Below are positions 8,667 to 16,083 of a stretch of 64,000 nt of DNA, piece after piece. Below the pieces are notes generated by a model that saw only the letters and a list, made by a program, of their open reading frames with translations, ran no database searches and was not told the origin of the DNA. Position 1 is the first letter of the stretch, and every line of letters begins with the position of its first letter. Origin of the DNA: Candidatus Binatia bacterium (GTDB lineage Bacteria > Desulfobacterota > Binatia > UBA1149 > CAITLU01); the NCBI GenBank assembly GCA_036493895.1, contig DASXOZ010000047.1:1-64000 (forward strand), given 5' to 3'. The translations under genes were made by a program, and so were the position numbers.

Positions 8667-9523
8667 ACCTTTTTCGGCTTGCGGGCTACTTCCTCGATCG
8701 TGCGGCCCGACATCACGCTGCGCATTTCTTCCGTGACCGGATCGGCACCCGAATTTGCCGCCGTGTCCTTCATCTTGATCAGCAGCCAGTTCTTCTCGTT
8801 GTCGCCCATGCGGCTGTGGACGAGCGCGAACCCGCCGCGGATCTTGCGGCCTTCGAGCCATACCTCGATGCGGCCGCGCTCCCAGCTCTCGGCCATCGAA
8901 GGTCCGCGACCCTCTTGCTCCTTGATGTTTCGGTACGGTCCTGCGTCCCAGACGATCACGGTGCCGCCGCCGTATTCGTCTTCGGGAATGATTCCCTCGA
9001 AATCGGCGTAGTCCATCGGGTGATCTTCGGTCTGTACCGCCAGACGCTTGTCGGAAGGATCCATCGAGGGGCCCTTCGGAACAGCCCACGACTTGAGCAC
9101 GCCGTCCACTTCGAGGCGGAAGTCGTAATGCAGCCGCGTCGCATCGTGTTTCTGGATCACGAAAAACGGGAGCGTTGCGCTTTTGCGGCGAATCTTCCCA
9201 CGGCGGGTCGTGCCCGACGGCTCGGGCGTCCTGCCGAAATCGCGCTTGCTGCGATACAGCGCCAGTTTCTGCGCGACCGACCCGGACGAGGCGGCACGAT
9301 GCTTTGGCGCCGCGACATCGGCCCTGGTCGTGCGCTTGGCCGCCGGTTTTGCGCTGCGTTTCGCGGGCGTTTTTGCGCTGGGCCTTTCGGGGCGTTTGCC
9401 AGGCGGATCGGCAGCGGGCTTCCGCGACGGTTTCGCGGCGGCTTTCGCGGCGGCTTTCGCGGCGTGGGGCGCGGCGCGCGCGCCGGCGCGAGGAGCCGGC
9501 CGGCTGCGACGCGTGGCTGCCAT
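8651..9523 (-). CDS. ligD: LigD 3'-phosphoesterase domain protein
   Basis: This 290-residue protein trims 3' ends before ligation. The conserved core runs from FVIQKHDATRLHYDFRLEVD through SWAVPKGPS, DHPMDYADFEGIIP and EYGGGTVIVWD, matching the LigD PE domain almost block for block. Residues 1-90 form a Lys/Ala/Pro-rich flexible tail. ATG 9523 is chosen; ATG 9535 is four codons upstream and neither has a strong ribosome site. The reading frame ends in TGA at 8651-8653, inside the start of the ligase gene. This is the first gene of the minus-strand end-joining operon, divergent from the hemerythrin/Ku operon. Confidence 0.88.
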   Translation of the reverse strand: MAATRRSRPAPRAGARAAPHAAKAAAKAAAKPSRKPAADPPGKRPERPSAKTPAKRSAKPAAKRTTRADVAAPKHRAASSGSVAQKLALYRSKRDFGRTPEPSGTTRRGKIRRKSATLPFFVIQKHDATRLHYDFRLEVDGVLKSWAVPKGPSMDPSDKRLAVQTEDHPMDYADFEGIIPEDEYGGGTVIVWDAGPYRNIKEQEGRGPSMAESWERGRIEVWLEGRKIRGGFALVHSRMGDNEKNWLLIKMKDTAANSGADPVTEEMRSVMSGRTIEEVARKPKKVWSSR

Positions 9524-9889
9524 GCGTGCCAGCATCCACGAAAGCCCGATTGCTGCAAGAACCCCCGTCCCTCCGCTGCGTGATGATGCAGCCCCCAGGA
9601 ACGCGGCCTCCCGATGGGCGTTCGTCGATTTCGTGCAAACGCCCCGCGATGGTTCGCTCTGCCGCATTCGCGCCGCGGCGCGCACCACTTCGATTCCAAA
9701 CCGGCACGGCGACGAAGGATTTGCCGCGCGATCGGCGCGGCGGAGCGCACGATCTTTTCCCCCCGCACGGGCAGCAGCTCCCGCCGGGGAAAACATTCGT
9801 GCGTTGCAATGGTTCGAATGCTACCGCCATGCCAGCGTCGGAAAAAACGGGAAAAGTTTGTCCAACTCGCCGACGCGAAGGAGAACGCC
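9524..9889. promoter_or_regulatory. divergent intergenic region of the end-joining island
   Basis: These 366 bases separate the divergent LigD operon and the hemerythrin/Ku operon, so both promoters should lie here. No clear -10/-35 pair, sigma54 site or palindrome was found. The only firm signal is GAAGGAGA at about 9877-9884, the ribosome site of the hemerythrin gene. No protein-coding content is supported in it. Confidence 0.4.
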
Positions 9890-10462
9890 ATGCCCCAACA
9901 AGCCGATGCCCTATCGATGCTGAAGGCGGATCACGACAAGGTGCGAGGGCTTCTGGCCCAGCTCGAGAAATCCACCGAGCGCTCGGCGGACAAGAGAGAA
10001 GAGCTGCTGGCAAGGATCGCGCTCGAGCTCGAGATCCACACGACGCTCGAGGAAGAGATTTTCTATCCAGCGTACCGCGACGCAGTCAAGAAACGCGAAG
10101 ACCGCAAGCTCTACCAGGAAGCGATCGAGGAACACCACGTCGTCGACTTGGTGATGCCGGAGATCGAGGACACCGATCCGGGAACCGAAGTGTTCTCCGC
10201 CAAGGCCAAAGTGCTCAAGGACGTCGTCGAGCACCACGCAGAGGAGGAGGAGACCAGGATGTTCCCGCGCGCGCGCAAGGTGATGGAAGCCGACGAGCTC
10301 AAGAAACTCGCGGCGCGAATGGAGGCCCGCAAGACCGAGCTGCAGGGACAGCAGGCCGCCGGAACCGAGGAAGAGATCGAAGAGGAAGAGGAGGACGAGG
10401 AGCTCGATTCCGAGGAAGAGGATCTCGAGGAAGAAGAGGAGGACGAAGAAGATGACGAGTGA
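9890..10462 (+). CDS. hemerythrin HHE-type protein with polyacidic tail
   Basis: This is a 190-residue cytoplasmic protein. The first 150 residues fit a hemerythrin/HHE four-helix domain that binds a di-iron centre for O2 or NO sensing or iron handling. Candidate ligands are His15, His50, Glu54 (HTTLEEEIFYP), His82/83, His115/116 and Glu120 (HHAEEEETRMFP). Residues from about 153 to the end are almost entirely Glu and Asp, unusual for the family and suggestive of a protein- or metal-binding tail. ATG 9890 has GAAGGAGA upstream. It lies 25 bp before ku and is probably co-transcribed with it. Confidence 0.82.
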   Translation: MPQQADALSMLKADHDKVRGLLAQLEKSTERSADKREELLARIALELEIHTTLEEEIFYPAYRDAVKKREDRKLYQEAIEEHHVVDLVMPEIEDTDPGTEVFSAKAKVLKDVVEHHAEEEETRMFPRARKVMEADELKKLAARMEARKTELQGQQAAGTEEEIEEEEEDEELDSEEEDLEEEEEDEEDDE

Positions 10463-10487
10463 TGCAGCGGAGTAGCCGAGCAGCATC

Positions 10488-11369
10488 ATGGCCCGCTCGA
10501 TCTGGAAAGGCAGCGTCAGTTTCGGCCTCGTCGAGATCCCCGTCGCCCTCGTCAGCGGCGAGGAGAGCAACGACATCGCGTTCCACCAGATCGACAAGCG
10601 CACGTTCTCCCGGGTCGGCATGAACCGCGTCAACCGCGAGACCGGAAAGGAAGTGCCGTGGGAGGACATCGTGCGCGGCTACGAATATGAGCCGGACGAG
10701 TACGTCGTCCTCACCGACGAAGACCTTCGCAAGGCCAACGCGAAGGCGACACGGACCATCGACATCGAGGATTTCGTCGACCAGTCCGAGATCGATCCCG
10801 TCTACTACGAGAAGCCGTACTACCTGGAGCCGATCAAGAAGGGGAGCAAGAGCTACGCGCTGCTTCGCGAGACGCTCGAGCGCACCGGAAAGGTAGGCGT
10901 GGCCCGCGTCGTGCTGCGCAGCCGCCAGAGAATGGCGGCGCTGATGGTGCGAGGCGGAGTGCTCGTGCTCGAGATGCTGCGCTACGCCTACGAGTTGCGC
11001 GACCCGAAGAAACTCGACATCCAGGTGCCCGAGACGGACATGCGCAAGCTCGGCATCAGCGACCGCGAAGTGAAACTGGCCGAGCGGCTCGTCAAGGACA
11101 TGAGCGCGAAGTGGAACCCGAAAAAGTACCACGACTCGTATCGCGACGACGTGCTGGCGATGATCCAGAAGAAGATCAAGGCCGGCAAGACCCACGTGAT
11201 CGAGGAGCCGTCCGAGGCCGAGGCCGAGGCAGCGCCGCGCACCGACGTCGTCGACCTGATGGCGCTGCTGAAGAAGAGCGTCGCCCGCCGCGAGTCCACT
11301 CGCTCCAGGCCCAAGGCGGCGCGAACCACGAGAACGCCGGCCGGGCGCTCGCGCGCACGCAGCGCGTGA
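10488..11369 (+). CDS. ku: non-homologous end-joining protein Ku
   Basis: This 293-residue bacterial Ku forms a homodimeric ring on DNA ends and recruits LigD. The typical opening MARSIWKGSVSFGLVEIPV, the RVNRETGKEVPWEDIVRGYEY block and the ending WNPKKYHDSYRDDV are all present. The last 50 residues are Lys/Arg/Ala-rich, as in the DNA-binding C-terminal extensions of some bacterial Ku proteins. The stop codon overlaps the GTG start of the following polymerase-domain gene by 4 bp, so Ku and that polymerase are translationally coupled. Confidence 0.95.
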   Translation: MARSIWKGSVSFGLVEIPVALVSGEESNDIAFHQIDKRTFSRVGMNRVNRETGKEVPWEDIVRGYEYEPDEYVVLTDEDLRKANAKATRTIDIEDFVDQSEIDPVYYEKPYYLEPIKKGSKSYALLRETLERTGKVGVARVVLRSRQRMAALMVRGGVLVLEMLRYAYELRDPKKLDIQVPETDMRKLGISDREVKLAERLVKDMSAKWNPKKYHDSYRDDVLAMIQKKIKAGKTHVIEEPSEAEAEAAPRTDVVDLMALLKKSVARRESTRSRPKAARTTRTPAGRSRARSA

Positions 11370-12361
11370 CGAAGCCGTCGCGGTCACCCGCGCGGGTCGC
11401 GGATCCCACGCCCGCTCCTGCGACTGCGGAGCAGCCCGCAGGAGCAGCATCCGCCCCTCGTGTGGCAGGGGTGCGCATCGGCAACGCGACGAAAGTCCTC
11501 TACCGCGACGCCGGCGTCACCAAGCTCGAGCTCGCGCGCTACTACGAATTCGTCGCGCCGTGGATGCTTCCGTGGATGGCGCGCCGGCCGCTGACGCTGC
11601 TGCGCTGCCCGAACGGCTACGACGCCGGCTGCTTCTTCCAGAAGAACGCGCACGGAGCGCCGGCCGAGAGCGTCGGGCACGTCCGCATTCCGAGCCGCCA
11701 CGGCGATCCCGAGTCGGAGTACCTGTTCGTGCGCGACGCCGCGAGCCTGGCGGCGCTCGTACAGTTGGGAGTGCTCGAGATCCACATCTGGGGCTCGCGC
11801 GTCACCGACCTGGAGCGCCCCGACCGCATCGTCTTCGATCTCGATCCCGGCCCGAACGTTTCGTGGAAGCAGGTGTGCGACGGCGCGGCGACGGTTCGCG
11901 AGGCCCTGGCGCGGCTCGGGATGAAGAGCCTGCTGATGACGACGGGAGGAAAAGGGCTCCACGTGGTCGTGCCGGTCGTCGCCGACCGCGAGTGGCCGCA
12001 GATCAAGAGCTTTGCGCATTCGGTCGTGCGCGCGATCGTCAAGACGGAGCCGGGGCGCTTTACGGCACATCTGGCAAAAGCGCGGCGTGAAGGAGTGATT
12101 TTCGTCGATTACCTCCGCAACGGGCGCGGTGCGACGGCAGTGGCACCTTACTCGACGCGGGCGCGGCCCGGCGCTCCCGTGGCGGTGCCCGTCGGCTGGG
12201 AAGAACTGCGCGATCTTTCCGGAGGCGACCACTTCGACGTGCGCAGCACGCTCGCGCGGCTTGCGAAGCTGCGGCGGGGCGACGCGTGGAAGCGCGCGCG
12301 CCTGCAGCCGCGATCGATCGCAGCCGTCCTCGACGCGGCGCGCGCCGCCGCGCCGTCATGA
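11366..12361 (+). CDS. second LigD-type polymerase domain protein, coupled to Ku
   Basis: This 331-residue primase-polymerase-fold protein of the LigD polymerase family is distinct from the one at 6718-7611. The catalytic motif is IVFDLDPGPNVSW, followed by LLMTTGGKGLHVVVPV and later VIFVDYLRNGRGATAVAPYS. The first 35 residues are a Pro/Ala-rich linker. GTG 11366 overlaps the Ku stop (GTGA). Having one polymerase with the ligase and another with Ku suggests division of labour, for example gap filling versus synapsis; this is inference. The catalytic Asp pair is intact in both copies, so neither looks dead. Confidence 0.9.
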   Translation: MTKPSRSPARVADPTPAPATAEQPAGAASAPRVAGVRIGNATKVLYRDAGVTKLELARYYEFVAPWMLPWMARRPLTLLRCPNGYDAGCFFQKNAHGAPAESVGHVRIPSRHGDPESEYLFVRDAASLAALVQLGVLEIHIWGSRVTDLERPDRIVFDLDPGPNVSWKQVCDGAATVREALARLGMKSLLMTTGGKGLHVVVPVVADREWPQIKSFAHSVVRAIVKTEPGRFTAHLAKARREGVIFVDYLRNGRGATAVAPYSTRARPGAPVAVPVGWEELRDLSGGDHFDVRSTLARLAKLRRGDAWKRARLQPRSIAAVLDAARAAAPS

Positions 12362-12436
12362 CCTCACCCGGTTGGCTGGCTTGCGGGCCCGGCGTTTGTC
12401 ACACTGTCGAGGGGGCAGTCGCCCCGTCACGTTGCG

Positions 12437-13063
12437 ATGAGCACCAGAACCAAGATCGCTCTGTTCTTCGTGGTCATCGTGTTTCCGGCGCTCCTGTCGG
12501 CCGTGACGTTCCAACTCGCCTTCACCCGCGCCGAATCGGTCGAGTTCTGCTCGTCGTGCCACACGATGACCCCCTGGGTGAACGATGTGACCGGCAAGGC
12601 CGGCGACTCCCTGGCGGCCGAGCATTTCCAGCATCGCTGGATCCAGCAGGACCAGTGCTACACCTGCCACAGCAATTACGGCTTCCTCGGGACGATCCAG
12701 GCCAAGATCGGCGGCGTGCGGCACGTGGCAGCCTACTATTTCGGCCATCCGGCCAAGATCGAGTTGTACGGCCAGTACCCGAACTCGATCTGTCTCAAAT
12801 GCCACGAAGGGGCGAAATTCTTCATCGAGGACCCCAATCACACCCCGCTCGAGGACCTGCTGTCCGGCAAGGATCGCTGCGTCGAGTGCCACGAATCGAT
12901 CCACGGGGTGGAGCAGGCGGACGACGGTGAGGCGGCGGAAGCCAAGGCTGCCGGCGACGAAGCAAAGCCGGCCTCCGGCGAAGCGAAGGAAGACGAAGGG
13001 GCCGGATCCGGTCACGACAGCGATGCCCATGACAGCGATCCGAAGGAGAAGGCCGAGCCGTGA
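12437..13063 (+). CDS. NapC/NirT-type tetraheme cytochrome c
   Basis: This 208-residue membrane-anchored protein passes electrons from quinol to periplasmic partners. One N-terminal helix (residues 5-25) is followed by four heme-binding motifs, CSSCH, CYTCH, CLKCH and CVECH, in the NapC/NirT spacing. The last 45 residues are a low-complexity Glu/Asp/Ala/Lys tail not typical of the family. ATG 12437 is the first start. The next gene begins 4 bp before the stop. No terminal reductase (Nap, Nir, Nrf) is adjacent, so the electron acceptor is unknown. Confidence 0.85.
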   Translation: MSTRTKIALFFVVIVFPALLSAVTFQLAFTRAESVEFCSSCHTMTPWVNDVTGKAGDSLAAEHFQHRWIQQDQCYTCHSNYGFLGTIQAKIGGVRHVAAYYFGHPAKIELYGQYPNSICLKCHEGAKFFIEDPNHTPLEDLLSGKDRCVECHESIHGVEQADDGEAAEAKAAGDEAKPASGEAKEDEGAGSGHDSDAHDSDPKEKAEP

Positions 13064-13251
13064 CTACCGCGATCCGCGTAGCGCTCGCACTGGTGGCATT
13101 CGCTACCGTCATCACGCTGTCGTGCCTCGTCAAGACGACAGCGCTGTCGATGACGTTCTTCTTCGCGGCGGGCATCCCGCTTTACGGCCTGGCGGCGCTG
13201 ATCTACATCGTCGAGGTCATTCGCGACCTGCGCCACCATCAGGTGCTGTAG
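13060..13251 (+). CDS. small two-helix membrane protein
   Basis: This 63-residue protein consists of two predicted membrane helices (about residues 5-25 and 30-55) with a short basic end (RDLRHHQVL). It starts at GTG 13060 and overlaps the tetraheme cytochrome by 4 bp. This tight coupling suggests a small partner or anchor for that cytochrome. I recognise no family. Confidence 0.65.
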   Translation: MTTAIRVALALVAFATVITLSCLVKTTALSMTFFFAAGIPLYGLAALIYIVEVIRDLRHHQVL

Positions 13252-13370
13252 CAGAGTTTCCGCTGTTGCGGCAGGATTTTCCCCGCCGTAGAAACACGAC
13301 GGATCCGCAACGGTGCAGGATCGGGCCTGTTGTGGCCCCCGACATTCCGATCAAAGAGCAGGAGGCACGC

Positions 13371-13742
13371 ATGAAGAACATCACGTCGAAAAGTGTCTTG
13401 CGCGGTGCGGGCTTGGCCGCCGTTGCATTGGCCGCTGTATGCCTGGCGCGCCCCGCAATGGCCGCCGACGCCCCCGATGCGGCAAAGCTGTGGACGAAGA
13501 ACTGCCAGACCTGTCACGGCCCCGACGGCAAGGGCAAGACGAAGGCCGGCGAGAAGGCGAAGGTCAAGGACCTGACTGCCGCTGACGTGAAGTCCGGCCT
13601 GACCAAGGCCAAGGCCGCCGACACCATCAAGAACGGCGTCAAGGAAAAGGACAGCGACAAGATGGCGATGAAGGCCTACAGCGACAAGCTGTCGGATGCA
13701 GAGGTCCAGGCGCTGGCCGACTACGTGATGGCGCTCAAGTAA
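13371..13742 (+). CDS. small periplasmic cytochrome c (monoheme)
   Basis: This 123-residue precursor has a clear signal peptide (LAAVALAAVCLARPAMA) and one heme site, CQTCHGPDGKG. The C-terminal YVMALK helix is typical of class I cytochrome c, with Met residues available as the sixth ligand. It should be a soluble periplasmic electron shuttle. AGGAGG about eight bases before ATG 13371 is a strong ribosome site. A strong hairpin terminator follows 18 bp after the stop. It may serve the neighbouring tetraheme cytochrome. Confidence 0.88.
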   Translation: MKNITSKSVLRGAGLAAVALAAVCLARPAMAADAPDAAKLWTKNCQTCHGPDGKGKTKAGEKAKVKDLTAADVKSGLTKAKAADTIKNGVKEKDSDKMAMKAYSDKLSDAEVQALADYVMALK

Positions 13743-13760
13743 CCGTTCGTTGCAATCGAT

Positions 13761-13789
13761 GACGGCCCCGGCTCACCGCCGGGGCCGTC
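13761..13789. terminator. bidirectional hairpin terminator
   Basis: A perfect 12 bp stem, GACGGCCCCGGC pairing with its complement at 13778-13789, encloses a 5-base loop. It lies between two convergent genes. The run of T after it is short (ATTTC), so termination may be moderate or helped by Rho. Confidence 0.7.
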
Positions 13790-13796
13790 GCCGATT

Positions 13797-14123
13797 TCAG
13801 TGCGGGGACGTCGCCGCCAGGCTTCCGTCGGCGGCGCGCACGACCACCAGCTTCGACATGCACGGCAGGCAGAAGACGTGGTCGCCGGGCCTCAGCTCGC
13901 GGGTCGAGCGGATCACGACCTTGCATACCGGGCACAGCACTTCGTTGGGTGCGAGCACTTCGCCCGGTCCGCCCCAGCGGCGGTAGAAGCGGCGAAACCG
14001 CTTCGGCACCTCATTGAATCCCGTATCTTCGAGCTCGTAGCGGCGCCGCTCGCCCGCCGCCTCCCCGCTGCGCTCGATCGCGAGAACGGGCTCGGGCGCG
14101 GCAATGGCCGGGGCTGCATTCAT
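13797..14123 (-). CDS. small zinc-ribbon-like protein of unknown function
   Basis: This 108-residue protein carries two CxxC pairs, CPVC and CLPC, about 25 residues apart, as in a zinc ribbon or rubredoxin-type knuckle. The middle is Arg-rich. ATG 14123 is chosen because GGAGG lies five bases upstream; in-frame ATG 14135 is an alternative. It lies 49 bp downstream of the di-iron protein gene on the same strand and may be co-transcribed. No named family was recognised. Confidence 0.6.
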   Translation of the reverse strand: MNAAPAIAAPEPVLAIERSGEAAGERRRYELEDTGFNEVPKRFRRFYRRWGGPGEVLAPNEVLCPVCKVVIRSTRELRPGDHVFCLPCMSKLVVVRAADGSLAATSPH

Positions 14124-14172
14124 GAAAGCCTCCATCTCCACGATCTGCGCTGTGACCTGCGCTGCGATCCGC

Positions 14173-15045
14173 TTACGGGCGCGGCGGGGACTGGTATTCC
14201 AGCCCGATGCGCGACAGGCGCGTCTTGAACTCGCCGAGCACCGTGTTGGCGAGCAGCCCTTCCATTTCCTCGAGGCTCAGCTCGGCAAGGTCGGCCCCGT
14301 GGAACGTCGCATGGCTTCTTTCGAAGCCGATGCGGTCGAGCTCGGCATCGGTGCGGTTTTCGCGGAAAGCCTCGGCAAACGTCGCGAGCATGAACCAGGA
14401 CATGTCCCTCTGCATGCGCTCGATCTCGGATTTCTTCTCCGGGTGCTCGCGCAGCAGGGAACCGATGCGGTTCTCGCCGAAGCCGACGTGGCGCCGTTCG
14501 TCGGCGATGGTTCCTGACAGCGTGTGGGCGAACTTCGGGTTCTGCGCGCCGTTCATCGCGTGCATCATCTCGAAGACGCTGAATGCCATTCCCTCGAGCA
14601 CGATGTTCTGCCCGACGACGCCGCAGAAGAAATCCTTGCGGTCGACTTTCTCGAGAAGGATCTCGGCGAACTTGACGAGGTTCGGATTCGCGTAGCGCTC
14701 GACGGTCGTCTCGAGGTCGGCTTTGCGAACGCCGAGATCGTAGAGACGTTGCGTGAACACCTCGACGTGGCGTGCTTCGTCGAGGGTCTGGGTCGCAAGG
14801 AAACGGCGGCTGGCCTCGTCGGGAGCGGCATTGATCAGCCCCGAGGAGGCCGACAGCGCGCAGCGCTCGCCGACGACGAGCTGCACCGTGGTCCGGATCG
14901 CGTCCTCGCGCAGCACCTCGTTGTCGATCAGGAAGGAGGGCTCGTTCTCGCCGCCGCGATGGCCGAACTGCGTGTCCTCTAGGTAACCCTGGGGACAGGA
15001 TTCCAGCCAGTGCTGGATCGAGTAAGCGCCGAGAAAATCGTTCAT
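14173..15045 (-). CDS. ferritin-like di-iron carboxylate protein
   Basis: This 290-residue helical protein has the full ligand set of a ribonucleotide-reductase-R2-like di-iron site: Glu60 (VVGERCALS), Glu90-x2-His93 (DEARHVEVF), Glu151 (EGMAFSVFEMM) and Glu183-x2-His186 (DERRHVGFGE). R2, R2-like ligand-binding oxidases and various oxygenases share this fold. It lacks obvious R2 partners nearby, so an oxidase or oxygenase is more likely than a reductase subunit. ATG 15045 follows GAAGGAGG with ideal spacing. The gene is preceded by a 558 bp gap and followed by the zinc-ribbon-like gene. Confidence 0.75.
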   Translation of the reverse strand: MNDFLGAYSIQHWLESCPQGYLEDTQFGHRGGENEPSFLIDNEVLREDAIRTTVQLVVGERCALSASSGLINAAPDEASRRFLATQTLDEARHVEVFTQRLYDLGVRKADLETTVERYANPNLVKFAEILLEKVDRKDFFCGVVGQNIVLEGMAFSVFEMMHAMNGAQNPKFAHTLSGTIADERRHVGFGENRIGSLLREHPEKKSEIERMQRDMSWFMLATFAEAFRENRTDAELDRIGFERSHATFHGADLAELSLEEMEGLLANTVLGEFKTRLSRIGLEYQSPPRP

Positions 15046-15603
15046 CAATGATCCTCCTTCGTTCCTTCGTGCGTGGGCCTGCCTGGCCAGTCCCCGGCTT
15101 TGCCGGGCGCCAGCGGCGGCGCGGTCCTGGAGACGGTATCGAGCAAACGTCATTCCACGCGCGCCAGGGAAGGCTGCGAAGGAGCGGAGTCGGTGCGTCA
15201 TCGGGGCCAGCGGTGAGGTTTTGGAGGACACGCCGCGTGTCCTGCCACGTCGCGGCTTCGGGTCCTGCGCCGATTCTTCCCGATCGCGGGAAACCGGGGG
15301 CCCGGCTTTCCCGGCCGCGCGAATCACGCCGCGCGTCAGTCGGGCCGGGGCCGCGGGCGCCGCTGCGCCCCTCAGTGGAACTCCCGCTGCGGTCGGCTTG
15401 ACCGGCTGCTCCGGCAGAGGGTCTGTCACCCGGACGGGAACATTCCCACGGATGAAAATGCCGCGGACCGGGCCTCCCGACTCTGGGAAGCCCCGGCCTT
15501 CCCCCCGCAACGTTTTTCAATGCAAATCCGTGCGATCTGCGGCCCGCGCGGCGGAAGCCGCCGCGTCGATCCGTGGCATGGTTCCTGCTCGAACTGCAGT
15601 CAA
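15046..15603. other. 558 bp intergenic region without a supported gene
   Basis: This lies between the divergent di-iron protein gene and a hypothetical gene. Long open frames on the minus strand are continuations of high-GC noise without ribosome sites. A small GC hairpin (CCCGGC/GCCGGG) occurs near 15093-15108. No RNA gene or clear promoter was recognised; the di-iron gene's promoter and leader must lie here. Confidence 0.4.
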
Positions 15604-16083
15604 ATGTTCCTGAAAGACGCCCTGACTTCCTGCGCGAGCCTGCACGACGACCTGGCGGCGGTCTTCACCAGCGTCGCCGCGGTCACTCCGGGCAGCCGCG
15701 ACGCCTGGCCGCAGCTGGCTCGGCGTTCGGCGTTCCGGTCAGCGTTGATGCGGTCGCTTGCCGGGCTTTGCGAGGCGGTGGACGACGGCGGTCCTTTCCT
15801 CGTGCAGGTGCCGCCGAAGCTGGTCGCGCTGCGCCGCACCATCCATACCGCGCGCTCGCGGCTGGCCGACAGCAACGATCCCGCGATCCTCGAGAAGCTG
15901 GCGACGGAACTGGATCACGCTCCGCATTGGGAACTGTACGCGTCGCTGCTCGAGGTCGCCGATCCGCTGATCGGCCGCACTTCGCGCCTGGTGTCTTCGG
16001 AGATTCGAGCAGCTCGGCGAGCGGAATCGACCAGCAGCCGCAGCACGAGAGCAAAGGTACTGTGCAGGGTCGCAGCTCGCTAA
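15604..16083 (+). CDS. hypothetical protein, helical
   Basis: This 159-residue protein of unknown family is predicted mostly alpha-helical and ends in a basic Ser/Arg tail. Codon third positions are strongly G/C, consistent with real coding. ATG 15604 is the only sensible in-frame start, though no ribosome site precedes it. Its TAA overlaps the stop codon of the convergent sensor kinase. No motif identifies a function. Confidence 0.55.
   Translation: MFLKDALTSCASLHDDLAAVFTSVAAVTPGSRDAWPQLARRSAFRSALMRSLAGLCEAVDDGGPFLVQVPPKLVALRRTIHTARSRLADSNDPAILEKLATELDHAPHWELYASLLEVADPLIGRTSRLVSSEIRAARRAESTSSRSTRAKVLCRVAAR

Noticed and set aside
7608..9523. A single LigD gene broken by sequencing errors
   Set aside because: Stop/start overlaps (ATGA, and a GTG just before TGA) at both domain borders look like real coupled cistrons. 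Two independent errors exactly at domain borders are unlikely, though not excluded.
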